Positions 24,640 through 34,293 of a stretch of 53,786 nucleotides of DNA are shown here, one piece after another. Each line of letters starts with the position of its first letter. Positions within the stretch are counted from its first letter, which is position 1. Source of the stretch: an uncultured Prevotella sp. (lineage in GTDB: Bacteria; Bacteroidota; Bacteroidia; Bacteroidales; Bacteroidaceae). The DNA lies in contig CAJOPT010000107.1 of assembly GCA_905236455.1 (NCBI GenBank), forward strand, positions 1-53,786, read 5' to 3'. The position numbers and the translations under genes are program-made. The notes under the pieces were generated by a model. That model saw only the letters and a list, made by a program, of their open reading frames with translations. It was not told where the DNA came from and searched no databases.

Positions 24640-27114
24640 CTAAATATTTGCAATTGACATGATATTGGCAAAGACACCGGCTGCGGTAACACTGGCACCA
24701 GCGCCATAGCCTTGTATCTGCATAGGGTATTCCTTGTAACGTTCTGTGGTGAGCAGTACTATGTTGTTTGAACCTTCGAGGTTGTAGAATGGATGTGTAG
24801 AGGACACTTCCTGAAGTGACACATCTGTCTTACCTGCTTCCATCTTAGCCACGAAACGCCACCGCTTACCCTCAGCTTCGAGGGTCTTGCGGCGAGACTC
24901 AAAGTCTGCATCTAACGCAGGTAGTTTCTCCCAGAAATCATCTACACTACCTTCAAAATAATCTTCGGGCACAAATAGATTCTTCTCTACATCCTCCTGT
25001 TCTACTTTATATCCAGCCTCACGGGTGAGGATAACCAGTTTGCGGATGACATCCTTGCCGCTAAGGTCAATACGTGGGTCTGGTTCAGAGTAACCTTGTT
25101 CCTTCGCACGGCGTACGGTCTCGGAGAATGGAACGTCGGCGGCAATCTCATTGAAAATGAAGTTAAGAGTACCGCTCAACACAGCTTCAATCTTTAATAT
25201 GTTGTCGCCTGAGTTGCGCAGGTCATTTATGGTGCCGATAATAGGAAGACCAGCTCCCACGTTTGTCTCAAACCTGAAGAAGACCCCCTTTCGTAATGCT
25301 GTTTGTTTTAGCTTAATGTATTTCTCGTATTCCGATGATGCTGCAATCTTGTTTGCGGCAATAACGGAGATGTTATGCTCTAAGAATGTCTGATATAGAT
25401 TTGCCACATCCTTTGATGCCGTACAGTCAACGAATACAGAGTTGAATATGTTCATGTTAAGAATGTCATCCCGTAGCTTCTCAGGCGAACTTGGCTCAGA
25501 TTCTTTTAATTGTTCCTTGTAGTTGGAGAGGTCAATGCCGTCCCGGTTGAAAATGGCATTTTTGGAACTGGCAATACCTACAACGTTTAACTTTAGTCCG
25601 TTACGTCGTTTCAACTCTTCATATTGGTTCCGTATCTGTTCTATAAGCTTTCCACCAACGGTTCCTACACCACAGATAAAAAGGTTCAGAACCTTATATT
25701 CTGAAAGGAAGAACGAGTCGTGTAACACGTTTAGTGACTTTCTGAGGAATTGTGAGTCAACGACGAAAGAGATATTTGTCTCTGACGCTCCTTGGGCGCA
25801 TGCAATAACACTGATACCGCTTCGCCCGAGAGTTCCGAACAGCTTTCCCGCAATACCTGGCGTGTGCTTCATGTTTTCTCCCACAATGGCAATTGTGGCA
25901 AGACCGCTCTCCGCATGCATTGGGAACATCGCACCAGTCTCAATCTCCTTCGAAAACTCCTCATTAAGGACATTGACAGCTGCTTCAGCATCCTCATCAC
26001 GAACACCGATAGAGGTGGAGTTCTCTGATGATGCCTGTGAGACCATGAACACTGAGATCCCGTTTGTCGCAAGTGCGGTAAAGATTCTTTGATTAACGCC
26101 AATGACACCCACCATCGCTAAGCCGGTAACAGTGATAAGTGTTGTGCCTTTTATGCTCGAGATACCCTTGATTGGCTTCCTGTCATCCTCAATCTTCTCC
26201 TTGATAAGTGTTCCTGGATGATTAGGGTTGAATGTGTTCTTAACTTTTATTGGAATGTTTCTGACACAAACCGGGTAAATAGTCGGTGGATAGATTACTT
26301 TTGCTCCAAAGTTGCAAAGCTCCATGGCTTCAACATAACTAAGCTCATTAATGGTATAGGCTGTCTTAATGACACGCGGGTCGGCAGTCATGAAACCATC
26401 AACGTCTGTCCATATCTCCAGAACATCAGCATTGAGAGCTGCGGCAATAATACTGGCAGTATAGTCGCTTCCGCCACGTCCGAGGTTTGTCGTCTCTTTA
26501 GAGTCTCTGTCACGAGCGATGAACCCCGGAACAACGGTTACCCTGTGCTTTAACCTGCCAGCAGGCCATGTGACAGAGGAGTCCTCTGTATCAAGGAATG
26601 CCTCTCTCACCAGCTTGTATGTCAACTCGCTGTCGAGCGAGTGCTTCCCATTTTTCTTTTCCGTGCGGATAAAATCACGGGCATTCATACGCTTGGCACC
26701 ATGAATCAGTGTCGCTACGATATTCGAGCTTAGCCGCTCACCATAAGATACTATAGCGTCCTGTGTCTTCTCACTTAGATCATGAATAAGAAATACACCA
26801 AAGTAGATTGAGCGCAACTGCTCTAACAATGCGTCAACTTTACTGAATAACAATTCTTGGTCGTGGGTATCGGTGATGATGCTGTCAATCATCTGATGGT
26901 GACGCTCCACAATGGCGTTGAACTCAACTTTCCAACGTTCATCACCTTGTTGTGCCAACTGCGAAGTCTCAATCAACTTGTCTGTGATGCCGCCAAGGGC
27001 ACTGACCACTACTACGACAGGTTGCTTCTTAGCTTCGTTTTCTACAATCTTCTTTAAGCTTTGAATGCTCTTTACGGAACCCACGGATGTTCCGCCAAAC
27101 TTTAATACTTTCAT
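24640..27114 (-). CDS. thrA: Bifunctional aspartate kinase / homoserine dehydrogenase
   Basis: An 824-residue fusion. The N-terminal aspartokinase starts MKVLKFGGTSVGSV and contains GRGGSDYTAS; two ACT regulatory segments follow (about 320-465, with VIGVNQRIF and NMKHTPGIAGKLF); the homoserine dehydrogenase part begins at about 470 with LFICGVGTVGGKLIEQI and has AANKIAAS and GTLNFIFNE. It catalyses the first and third steps from aspartate to threonine and methionine. The ACT domains imply feedback control, usually by threonine. It heads a minus-strand pair with the candidate homoserine kinase. Confidence 0.96.
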   Translation of the reverse strand: MKVLKFGGTSVGSVKSIQSLKKIVENEAKKQPVVVVVSALGGITDKLIETSQLAQQGDERWKVEFNAIVERHHQMIDSIITDTHDQELLFSKVDALLEQLRSIYFGVFLIHDLSEKTQDAIVSYGERLSSNIVATLIHGAKRMNARDFIRTEKKNGKHSLDSELTYKLVREAFLDTEDSSVTWPAGRLKHRVTVVPGFIARDRDSKETTNLGRGGSDYTASIIAAALNADVLEIWTDVDGFMTADPRVIKTAYTINELSYVEAMELCNFGAKVIYPPTIYPVCVRNIPIKVKNTFNPNHPGTLIKEKIEDDRKPIKGISSIKGTTLITVTGLAMVGVIGVNQRIFTALATNGISVFMVSQASSENSTSIGVRDEDAEAAVNVLNEEFSKEIETGAMFPMHAESGLATIAIVGENMKHTPGIAGKLFGTLGRSGISVIACAQGASETNISFVVDSQFLRKSLNVLHDSFFLSEYKVLNLFICGVGTVGGKLIEQIRNQYEELKRRNGLKLNVVGIASSKNAIFNRDGIDLSNYKEQLKESEPSSPEKLRDDILNMNIFNSVFVDCTASKDVANLYQTFLEHNISVIAANKIAASSEYEKYIKLKQTALRKGVFFRFETNVGAGLPIIGTINDLRNSGDNILKIEAVLSGTLNFIFNEIAADVPFSETVRRAKEQGYSEPDPRIDLSGKDVIRKLVILTREAGYKVEQEDVEKNLFVPEDYFEGSVDDFWEKLPALDADFESRRKTLEAEGKRWRFVAKMEAGKTDVSLQEVSSTHPFYNLEGSNNIVLLTTERYKEYPMQIQGYGAGASVTAAGVFANIMSIANI

Positions 27115-27179
27115 ATTTAATAGTACTTTTTAATATTAATGCTGCCCTGACACAAACAGGGATTCACATAACTTGGCGG

Positions 27180-27210
27180 CAAAGGTACAAATAAGCGGGC
27201 ATAAAACAAA
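27180..27210 (-). promoter_or_regulatory. Promoter for thrA
   Basis: On the minus strand, TTTG (27207-27210) and TACCTTTG (27180-27187) are 19 bp apart, about 65 bp before the start codon. The leader shows no clear attenuator. Confidence 0.65.
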
Positions 27211-27339
27211 AGAAAAATCCGTTTTTCTTTTCATTGTTGAGTAACTGTAACTTAAAATACAAAATACTTGTTACCTCACTTGTTTTGCATTCAAATCCTT
27301 TTATTTGTTGACTTTTCTGTGTAAATCATCTAAAAATAC

Positions 27340-27370
27340 TTTGTCAAGTCAGCTTTATTTTGTAAATTTG
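27340..27370 (+). promoter_or_regulatory. Promoter for lepA
   Basis: TTTG at 27340-27343 and TAAATTTG at 27363-27370, 19 bp apart, 25 bp before the ATG. A 12-bp palindrome, AATTTGCAAATT (27365-27376), overlaps the -7 box. Confidence 0.7.
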
Positions 27371-27395
27371 CAAATTGAAAAAGACTTGTATTTGA

Positions 27396-29177
27396 ATGAA
27401 CCATATAAGAAATTTCTGTATTATAGCGCATATAGACCATGGAAAGTCGACTATTGCCGACCGTCTTTTGGAATATACAAAGACAATCCAGATTACTGAA
27501 GGTCAAATGCTTGATGACATGGATCTGGAAAAAGAGCGTGGTATTACCATCAAGAGTCATGCCATTCAGATGGAATATGATTTTGAAGGTGAACGATATA
27601 TATTGAACCTCATTGATACTCCAGGACACGTGGATTTCTCTTACGAGGTGTCGCGTAGTATCGCTGCATGCGAGGGTGCCATTCTTGTCGTTGACGCCAC
27701 ACAAGGTGTTCAGGCGCAGACCATTTCAAATCTTTACATGGCAATAGACCATAATCTTGAGATTATACCAGTAATCAATAAGATTGATATGCCGAGTGCC
27801 ATGCCAGATGAAGTCGAAGATGAGATTGTTGAGTTGCTGGGATGTGACCGAAGTGAGATCCTTCGTGCGTCTGGTAAGACAGGTGAGGGTGTGGAAGACA
27901 TCTTAAAAGCTGTTGTAGAGCGTGTGCCACATCCCACAGGTGACAAGGATGCTCCACTGCAGGCATTGATATTCGACTCCGTATTTAATTCTTTCCGTGG
28001 AATCATTGCGTACTTCAAGATAGAGAATGGAGTGATAAGCAAAGGTGACAAGGTGAAGTTTTTCAATACAGGAATGGAGTACACTGCTGATGAGGTTGGT
28101 GTGCTGAAAATGGATATGATACCACGTAAGCAGATGTCGACAGGTGAGGTGGGATATATCATTAGCGGTATAAAGGATGCCAAGGAGGTTAAGGTTGGTG
28201 ACACCATCACACATGTGAGTCGTCCTTGTCAGAAAGCTATCGAAGGATTTCAGGAAGTGAAGCCGATGGTGTTTGCCGGCGTATATCCTATAGACCCTAC
28301 TGACTATGAGAATCTGCGGGCTTCATTGGAGAAACTTCAGCTAAATGATGCCTCACTGACGTTTATGCCAGAGTCGTCCGTTGCATTGGGATTTGGTTTC
28401 CGTTGTGGATTCCTCGGCTTGCTCCATATGGAAATAGTGCAGGAGCGTCTTGATCGTGAGTTTAATATGGATGTAATAACGACCGTCCCCAATGTTTCAT
28501 ATATGGTATATGACAAGCAAGGTGGAGCGAAGGAGGTGCATAATCCCTCTGGGTTGCCTGATCCCACGATGATTGAACATATCGAGGAGCCTTACATCAA
28601 GGCAAGCATTATCACTGACGCCAACTTTATTGGTCCTATCATGAAGCTTTGTCTTGACAAACGTGGAGAACTGGTGAAGCAAGAATATGTCAGCGGAAAT
28701 CGTGTTGAGCTGATTTTCATGATTCCTCTTGGTGAAATTGTGATTGACTTTTATGACAAGCTGAAGAGCATTTCGAAAGGGTATGCTTCATTTGATTACC
28801 ATATAGACTCCTTCAGACCGTCGAAGCTCGCAAAATTGGACATATTGCTTAATGGTGAACCGGTAGATGCATTATCTACTTTGGCTCATCATGACAATGC
28901 GGTGACCTTAGGCAGGAGGATGTGCGAGAAACTTAAGGAATTAATTCCCAGACAGCAGTTTGACATAGCTATTCAGGCAGCTATTGGAGCGAAGATTGTA
29001 GCACGTGAGACAGTGAAGCAAGTTCGTAAGGATGTTACGGCTAAATGCTATGGTGGTGACGTATCGAGAAAGCGTAAGCTTCTTGAGAAGCAGAAGAAGG
29101 GAAAGAAACGTATGAAACAGATTGGCAATGTGGAGGTTCCTCAGAAAGCTTTCCTTGCCGTGTTGAAGCTAGACTAA
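27396..29177 (+). CDS. lepA: Elongation factor 4 (LepA)
   Basis: A 593-residue translational GTPase, full length. [15 protein letters not shown] is the P loop, RGITIKSH switch I, DTPGHVDF switch II and NKIDMPSA the guanine-specificity motif; the C-terminal domain unique to LepA ends with [15 protein letters not shown]. It acts on the ribosome to back-translocate or remodel stalled complexes and affects 30S assembly. It leads a run of plus-strand genes: the Crp-like regulator starts 13 bases downstream. Confidence 0.97.
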   Translation: MNHIRNFCIIAHIDHGKSTIADRLLEYTKTIQITEGQMLDDMDLEKERGITIKSHAIQMEYDFEGERYILNLIDTPGHVDFSYEVSRSIAACEGAILVVDATQGVQAQTISNLYMAIDHNLEIIPVINKIDMPSAMPDEVEDEIVELLGCDRSEILRASGKTGEGVEDILKAVVERVPHPTGDKDAPLQALIFDSVFNSFRGIIAYFKIENGVISKGDKVKFFNTGMEYTADEVGVLKMDMIPRKQMSTGEVGYIISGIKDAKEVKVGDTITHVSRPCQKAIEGFQEVKPMVFAGVYPIDPTDYENLRASLEKLQLNDASLTFMPESSVALGFGFRCGFLGLLHMEIVQERLDREFNMDVITTVPNVSYMVYDKQGGAKEVHNPSGLPDPTMIEHIEEPYIKASIITDANFIGPIMKLCLDKRGELVKQEYVSGNRVELIFMIPLGEIVIDFYDKLKSISKGYASFDYHIDSFRPSKLAKLDILLNGEPVDALSTLAHHDNAVTLGRRMCEKLKELIPRQQFDIAIQAAIGAKIVARETVKQVRKDVTAKCYGGDVSRKRKLLEKQKKGKKRMKQIGNVEVPQKAFLAVLKLD

Positions 29178-29190
29178 AAGAATTATATAT

Positions 29191-29787
29191 ATGAAAGATC
29201 TCATAATCAATACAAGGGACATAGCACGTGAGTTGGCACGTAAGTATAGTACGATGACCCATGAGGAGCTTGATGTACTGGAAAGTATCCTTGTTCCTAT
29301 GAAATTTGCGAAGGGTGAGATGATCCTCCGTGAGGGAGAGGTCTGCAAGCATATTTATTATATTGAGCGTGGTTTAATACGCCAGTTCTATTTTAAGCAT
29401 GGCAAGCAGATTACTGAGCATCTTGGTGAGGATCATACTATTTTCATGTGTATAGAGAGTTTGTTTAGGGAAGAGCCGACCCATATACAGGTTGAGGCAC
29501 TTGAGCCTACATTAGTTTATGGTTTGCCAAAGCATAAGCTTGAGGAGGTGGCTATCCGTAATGTGAATATCCAGATGCTATACCGTAAGATATTGGAGGA
29601 AAGCCTCATTATATCTCAGGTTCATGCCGACCTTGTGCGTTTTGAGACAGCTCAGGCACGTTATAAAATGATGTGCAAACTTTGGCCGCAGGTTGTGCTT
29701 CGAGCACCTCTCGTGTATATAGCAAGCTATTTGCAGATGACTCCTGAGACGTTGAGCCGTGTGCGCGCGGCAGCGTTGCTTGAGTAG
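29191..29787 (+). CDS. Crp/Fnr-family transcriptional regulator
   Basis: A 198-residue regulator. Residues 30-115 form the cyclic-nucleotide-binding barrel (KGEMILREGEVCKHIYYIERGLIRQFY). The C-terminal winged helix contains VYIASYLQMTPETLSRVRAA as the recognition helix region. There is no Cys cluster as in FNR, so oxygen sensing by iron-sulfur is unlikely. The ligand is unknown. It is 13 bases after lepA and 35 before the DUF4494 gene, probably one transcript. Confidence 0.88.
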   Translation: MKDLIINTRDIARELARKYSTMTHEELDVLESILVPMKFAKGEMILREGEVCKHIYYIERGLIRQFYFKHGKQITEHLGEDHTIFMCIESLFREEPTHIQVEALEPTLVYGLPKHKLEEVAIRNVNIQMLYRKILEESLIISQVHADLVRFETAQARYKMMCKLWPQVVLRAPLVYIASYLQMTPETLSRVRAAALLE

Positions 29788-29822
29788 TAGAAAAAAAGAC
29801 AAGTTAAAATTAAAATAAGACA

Positions 29823-30308
29823 ATGAGAACCAGATCAGCATTATGGTTTGAGACCAAAGTACGTTATGACAAGACCATGGAAGATGGTCAACCAAAGAAA
29901 GTAGTAGAGAGTTACGTTGTTGATGCCCTTTCGTTTGCAGAGGCAGAGTCACGTATTACAGATGAGATGTCTGTATATATCAGTGGAGAATTTGATGTAA
30001 AGGCTATTTCACCAGCATCCTATGGGGAAATATTCTTTTCAGAGAATGACAAAGATGACAAGTGGTATAAGACTAAACTCCAGTTTATCACCATTGATGA
30101 GAAAACAGAGAAGGAGAAGCGTTCGAGCGTGTATTACCTTGTGCAGGCTTCCAGCCTTAATGGTGCTGTAAAGAATATAGACGAGGTTATGGGAGGTACG
30201 ATGATTGATTATGTAATTGCCGCAATCAATGAAACCCAGATTATGGATGTCTTCGAGCATAAGGTAAGTGTGGCTGGCGAGAAGAGCAAACCGGAATACG
30301 AGGAGTAA
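29823..30308 (+). CDS. DUF4494 family protein
   Basis: A 161-residue soluble protein that I recognise as the Bacteroidetes DUF4494 family: it starts MRTRSALWFETKVRYDKT, then EAESRITDEM, and ends with IMDVFEH. No enzyme motif or export signal is visible. Members commonly lie just before the YggS-type PLP protein, as here (three bases), which hints at linked expression, but no function is known to me. Confidence 0.8.
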   Translation: MRTRSALWFETKVRYDKTMEDGQPKKVVESYVVDALSFAEAESRITDEMSVYISGEFDVKAISPASYGEIFFSENDKDDKWYKTKLQFITIDEKTEKEKRSSVYYLVQASSLNGAVKNIDEVMGGTMIDYVIAAINETQIMDVFEHKVSVAGEKSKPEYEE

Positions 30309-30311
30309 ATC

Positions 30312-30983
30312 ATGTATGATGTCAAGGGAAACCTGCGTGAAGTGTTGAGCCGTTTACCTGCTGGTGTACGGCTTGTTGCTATTAGTAAGTATCATCCCGC
30401 TGAATATATTCAGGCTGCATACGATGAGGGGCAACGGATTTTTGGCGAGAGCCATGAGCAGGAACTTCGTGTTAAGGTCGGAGCGTTACCAGATGATGTT
30501 GAGTGGCATTTCATAGGTCATCTCCAGACAAACAAAGTGAAGCTTATTGCCCCATATATCGATATGATAGAAGCTGTTGACTCGATGAAGCTTCTTAAAG
30601 AGATTAATAAATACGCCTTGCGTAATAACCGCGTTATCAAGGTTCTTTTGGAGTTACACATCGCCGAGGAATCAACTAAGTATGGTCTCACGCTTGATGC
30701 ATGTCGTGAATTACTCTCCTGTGGTGAGTGGCGTGAACTGAAGAACATCTCAATCTGTGGCTTGATGATGATGGCGTCGTTTATAGATGATGATGAGCAG
30801 ATATCACGTGAGTTTCAGACTGCAGAGGATTTCTTTAATGAGGTAAAGGCTGCATATTTTCCGGATGATGACAACTTCTGTGAGCGCAGTTGGGGTATGA
30901 GTGACGATTATCATATTGCCGTTCGCCATGGAAGTACTATGGTTAGAATAGGTACAGCAATATTCGGTCCGCGAGTCTATTAA
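30312..30983 (+). CDS. YggS/PLPBP-type pyridoxal phosphate homeostasis protein
   Basis: A 223-residue PLP-binding barrel. VAISKYHPAEYIQAAYDEG holds the Lys that binds PLP, FGESHEQEL and WHFIGHLQTNKVK are family motifs, and the C-terminus GSTMVRIGTAIFGPR binds the phosphate. The protein buffers free pyridoxal phosphate and affects amino-acid balance; it has no proven catalytic activity. It follows DUF4494 by three bases. Confidence 0.92.
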   Translation: MYDVKGNLREVLSRLPAGVRLVAISKYHPAEYIQAAYDEGQRIFGESHEQELRVKVGALPDDVEWHFIGHLQTNKVKLIAPYIDMIEAVDSMKLLKEINKYALRNNRVIKVLLELHIAEESTKYGLTLDACRELLSCGEWRELKNISICGLMMMASFIDDDEQISREFQTAEDFFNEVKAAYFPDDDNFCERSWGMSDDYHIAVRHGSTMVRIGTAIFGPRVY

Positions 30984-31066
30984 TGTCTCAGATTTGTTTT
31001 CATGTCTTTTATACACTTTTTCGTTTTTGCTTATCAGTAAGATTCGCAGTCAAATAGGATTTAGGG

Positions 31067-33292
31067 TTGAGTTGCTATAATCACATAAGGCGAAATTTGG
31101 GCAAGTGTATGATGATAGGTGTCATCATACTTTGTTCATGCAGTTCGGAGAAGTTTATTCCCGAGAATGAATATCTTCTTGATAAAGTGGTTATAAAATC
31201 TGATACAAAGGATGTTGATGCAAAGCAGCTCGCACCTCATATCCGTCAAAGGGCGAATTCAAGATGGTTCTCCTTGCTTAAGATCCCTCTAGGCACTTAT
31301 GCCATGTCTGGTTCCGACACTACGAAATGGATTAACCGTGCATTGCAGAATCTTGGAGAAAAACCTGTAATATTCGATAGTACCCTTGCGAAGATTTCAT
31401 GTGAACAGCTGAAGATGGCAATGCAGAATATGGGCTATCTTCATTCTGAGGTAGATTTAAAGACCGAAGTAAAGCGAAAGAAGCTGACAGCCATCTATAC
31501 ATTACATCCAAATACTCCATTCTTCATAAGAAACTTCCGATATGACATTCAGGATTCTGTGATAGAACGGCTGTTGCATCCAAATCTTTATGTAAACCAA
31601 GCTCCTCGCCAGTTTTCAGTGTCTTCTTTGGATGCGGAGCGTAAGCGCTTGACGAGTATACTTAATGATAGTGGATATTATCGTTTTCATAAGGACTTTA
31701 TAATGTATACCGCTGATACTGTAGCAGGCTCGAAAGATATAGATGTTACCCTTCATCTGTTGCTTTATCGTCCCAATAATGATGCTCCAGAGACCCTTCA
31801 TCCACGCTATAGAATCAACAATATACGTTTCCTGTCAAGTGATTCCATACCATTGCCATTACGTATTAATGTCTTAGAAAACAATACGGTACTCGAGTCG
31901 GGGAAATATTTCAGTTCTAAAGACCTTCAGCGCACATACAACAATTTTGGTAAACTTGGGATAGTAAGATATACAAACATAACCTTCACAGAAGGAGATC
32001 CGTATGAAAATGGTGACCGGAATCTGGATTGCGATATTCAGATATCTACAAATAAACCAAACACAATCTCTTTCCAGCCGGAAGGAACCAATACGGCAGG
32101 TGATCTCGGTGCCGCAGCATCCTTGAAATATCAAAACCGTAATTTATTTCGCGGCTCCGAACAACTGTCTATACAGTTCAGGGCAGCTTTCGAGGCAATA
32201 ACCGGTTTGGAAGGATATGACAATCATGATTATGAGGAATATGGGGTGGAAACAAAACTGCAGTTTCCCCGATTAGTGGCTCCCTTTTTGAGCCGAAGCT
32301 TTATCCGAAGTCGTACTGCTACCTCTGAGCTGTCTTTGAGTTGGGATATGCAGAACCGTCCAGAGTTTCATCGTAGAGTCTTCTCTGCCGGATGGAATTA
32401 TCGTTGGAACAATCCTCAGAAACGGACTTCTTACTCTTTCGACCTCGTAGATTTCGATTATGTATATATGCCGTGGATGTCAGAGACGTTTAAGAATGAC
32501 TATATTGATAATGTGACAAACAGGAATGCTATCCTAAGGTATAATTATGAAGATCTGTTTATTATGAAAACAGGTTTCGGTATAGCCTATAATGATGGTT
32601 CCAGAGCATTGCGCGCACATTTGGAAACAGCAGGCAATTTGCTAAATGCCATATCGAGGGGTATGGGATTCAGTAAGAACACCGATGGACAGTATACATT
32701 ATTTAATATAGCATATGCGCAATATGTGAAATTTGATGCAGATTTCACGAAGCTTTTCCATTTGGATAATAATAACCAAATGGCACTACATGCGGGCTTC
32801 GGAATTGCTCTTCCTTACGGTAATAGTCGTATGTTACCTTTTGAGAAGAGGTACTTCTCCGGAGGAGCAAACTCTGTAAGGGGATGGCATGTTCGTGGCT
32901 TAGGTCCTGGAAAGTTCAAAGGCTCTGATGGGCGCATAGATTTTATCAACCAGACTGGTGACTTAAAACTGGATTTGAATGCTGAATTCAGAACCCATCT
33001 TTTTTGGAAGATATATGGTGCGTTGTTTGTTGATGCGGGTAATATATGGACGTTAAAGGAATACTCGGAGCAGCCAGGAGGTCAGTTCGTTCTCTCTGAG
33101 TTTTACAAGCAGATAGCCGCCTCTTATGGTCTCGGATTCCGTTTTAACTTTGATTACTTCATACTCCGTTTTGATATGGGTATGAAAGCTGTGAATCCGG
33201 CTTATGAAACGTCAGATGAGCATTTCCCGATCTTTCATCCACGCATGAGTAGGGATTTCATGTTCCATTTTGCCGTCGGTCTTCCATTCTGA
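31067..33292 (+). CDS. TamL-like BamA/TamA-family outer-membrane protein
   Basis: About 741 residues from a TTG start; an ATG at 31109 is also in frame. After a short positive and hydrophobic stretch (MMIGVIILCSCSS) comes a lipobox-like LCSC, then IPENEYLLDKVVIKSD, the opening of POTRA-type domains. The C-terminal half is a 16-strand Omp85 barrel with the motif YFSGGANSVRGWHVRGLGPG and ends in an aromatic strand (MFHFAVGLPF). A lipid-anchored TamA relative called TamL is specific to Bacteroidetes, where it pairs with TamB to help place outer-membrane proteins or lipids. No TamB gene is adjacent. With the TTG start the signal is long; with the ATG start it lacks positive charge, so the start remains open. 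Confidence 0.82.
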   Translation: MSCYNHIRRNLGKCMMIGVIILCSCSSEKFIPENEYLLDKVVIKSDTKDVDAKQLAPHIRQRANSRWFSLLKIPLGTYAMSGSDTTKWINRALQNLGEKPVIFDSTLAKISCEQLKMAMQNMGYLHSEVDLKTEVKRKKLTAIYTLHPNTPFFIRNFRYDIQDSVIERLLHPNLYVNQAPRQFSVSSLDAERKRLTSILNDSGYYRFHKDFIMYTADTVAGSKDIDVTLHLLLYRPNNDAPETLHPRYRINNIRFLSSDSIPLPLRINVLENNTVLESGKYFSSKDLQRTYNNFGKLGIVRYTNITFTEGDPYENGDRNLDCDIQISTNKPNTISFQPEGTNTAGDLGAAASLKYQNRNLFRGSEQLSIQFRAAFEAITGLEGYDNHDYEEYGVETKLQFPRLVAPFLSRSFIRSRTATSELSLSWDMQNRPEFHRRVFSAGWNYRWNNPQKRTSYSFDLVDFDYVYMPWMSETFKNDYIDNVTNRNAILRYNYEDLFIMKTGFGIAYNDGSRALRAHLETAGNLLNAISRGMGFSKNTDGQYTLFNIAYAQYVKFDADFTKLFHLDNNNQMALHAGFGIALPYGNSRMLPFEKRYFSGGANSVRGWHVRGLGPGKFKGSDGRIDFINQTGDLKLDLNAEFRTHLFWKIYGALFVDAGNIWTLKEYSEQPGGQFVLSEFYKQIAASYGLGFRFNFDYFILRFDMGMKAVNPAYETSDEHFPIFHPRMSRDFMFHFAVGLPF

Positions 33293-33397
33293 AAAATATT
33301 TGATATCTTTTGCATTCGCTTGCATGAAATTTTAATAAATTTCTCACGCTCGGAAAAGAAAACGAGCTTTCTTAGCTCTCGCTTACTCGAAATTTTG

Positions 33398-33405
33398 TAC
33401 CTTTG
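33398..33405 (+). promoter_or_regulatory. -7 box for the metallo-hydrolase gene
   Basis: TACCTTTG, 19 bp before ATG 33425. The -33 region is not a clear match. Supports the internal ATG as start. Confidence 0.5.
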
Positions 33406-33424
33406 TACCCAGAAAAGAAAATAT

Positions 33425-34225
33425 ATGCTGAAATTTATATCATTTGGCAGTGGTAGTTGTGGTAATTGCTATTATCTATTTACAGGTGATGAGGGTCTGA
33501 TGATAGATTGTGGCATCGGAGTACGTTCGTTGCGAAAGTTCTTCGACAATTATGGGTTTAAGCTCGTTGATATAAAGAATATCCTGATTACTCATGATCA
33601 TGCCGACCATGTGAAGTCTATAGGTGCATTGAGTGGAAGCCTCCATGTTCCTGTCTATACTACCTCTGCTATTCATAGTGGCATAGAACAGAACTGGTAT
33701 GTGCGAAAGAAGATTCTTTCAGAACTTAAGTATGAGATTGAGAAGAATACTGTTATTGAGATTGGTCCGTTCCGTGTTACTCCTTTCTCTGTCCCCCATG
33801 ATAGCAAGGATAATGTAGGCTATAGCATCGAGTATGAGGATAAAGTTTTCACCATCGTGACTGATTGCGGTCATGTGACAGAAGAGATTGAAATGTTTAT
33901 TCGGAAATCAAACTACCTTGTTTTGGAAGCGAACTATGATTCTGAGATGTTGGAAAATGGACATTACCCACCATACTTGAAAAGACGTATATCTGGCGGG
34001 ATTGGACATCTAAGTAACCGTCAGTGTGGTGAGGCTCTTGTGAAGAATGCTACTCCTTTGATGTGCCACATATGGCTTTGTCATCTTAGTGAGGACAACA
34101 ATCATCCAGAGTTGGCGCGGAAGACCGTTGATGCAATATTGCGCTCTTATGGTATTATTCCTGGTAAAGATTTTGAGTTGGATGTACTTAAGCGCAAGAC
34201 TCCGAGTGTGGTTTTTGAACTGTAG
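33425..34225 (+). CDS. MBL-fold metallo-hydrolase (YycJ/WalJ-like)
   Basis: From MLKFISFGSGSCGNCYYL the protein has 266 residues. ITHDHADH is the metal-binding HxHxDH motif, VPHDSKDNVGY, TDCGHVTEEI and HLSEDNNHPELA supply further ligands. YycJ/WalJ relatives are 5'-to-3' DNA exonuclease-like enzymes linked to cell wall or replication control in Firmicutes. Whether the Bacteroidales form has the same role is not known. An upstream in-frame ATG at 33320 would place 35 extra residues over the promoter, so the later start is chosen. Confidence 0.87.
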   Translation: MLKFISFGSGSCGNCYYLFTGDEGLMIDCGIGVRSLRKFFDNYGFKLVDIKNILITHDHADHVKSIGALSGSLHVPVYTTSAIHSGIEQNWYVRKKILSELKYEIEKNTVIEIGPFRVTPFSVPHDSKDNVGYSIEYEDKVFTIVTDCGHVTEEIEMFIRKSNYLVLEANYDSEMLENGHYPPYLKRRISGGIGHLSNRQCGEALVKNATPLMCHIWLCHLSEDNNHPELARKTVDAILRSYGIIPGKDFELDVLKRKTPSVVFEL

Positions 34226-34293
34226 AATTATTTAGTAATAGGTCAAGAATATAGAGTTCTTTGTGAATGTGGCTTATCTGTGAATGGGAAGTC

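Noticed and set aside
25523..26092. Plus-strand open frame of 189 codons
   Set aside because: Antisense to thrA in its regulatory and dehydrogenase parts; no recognisable motif.
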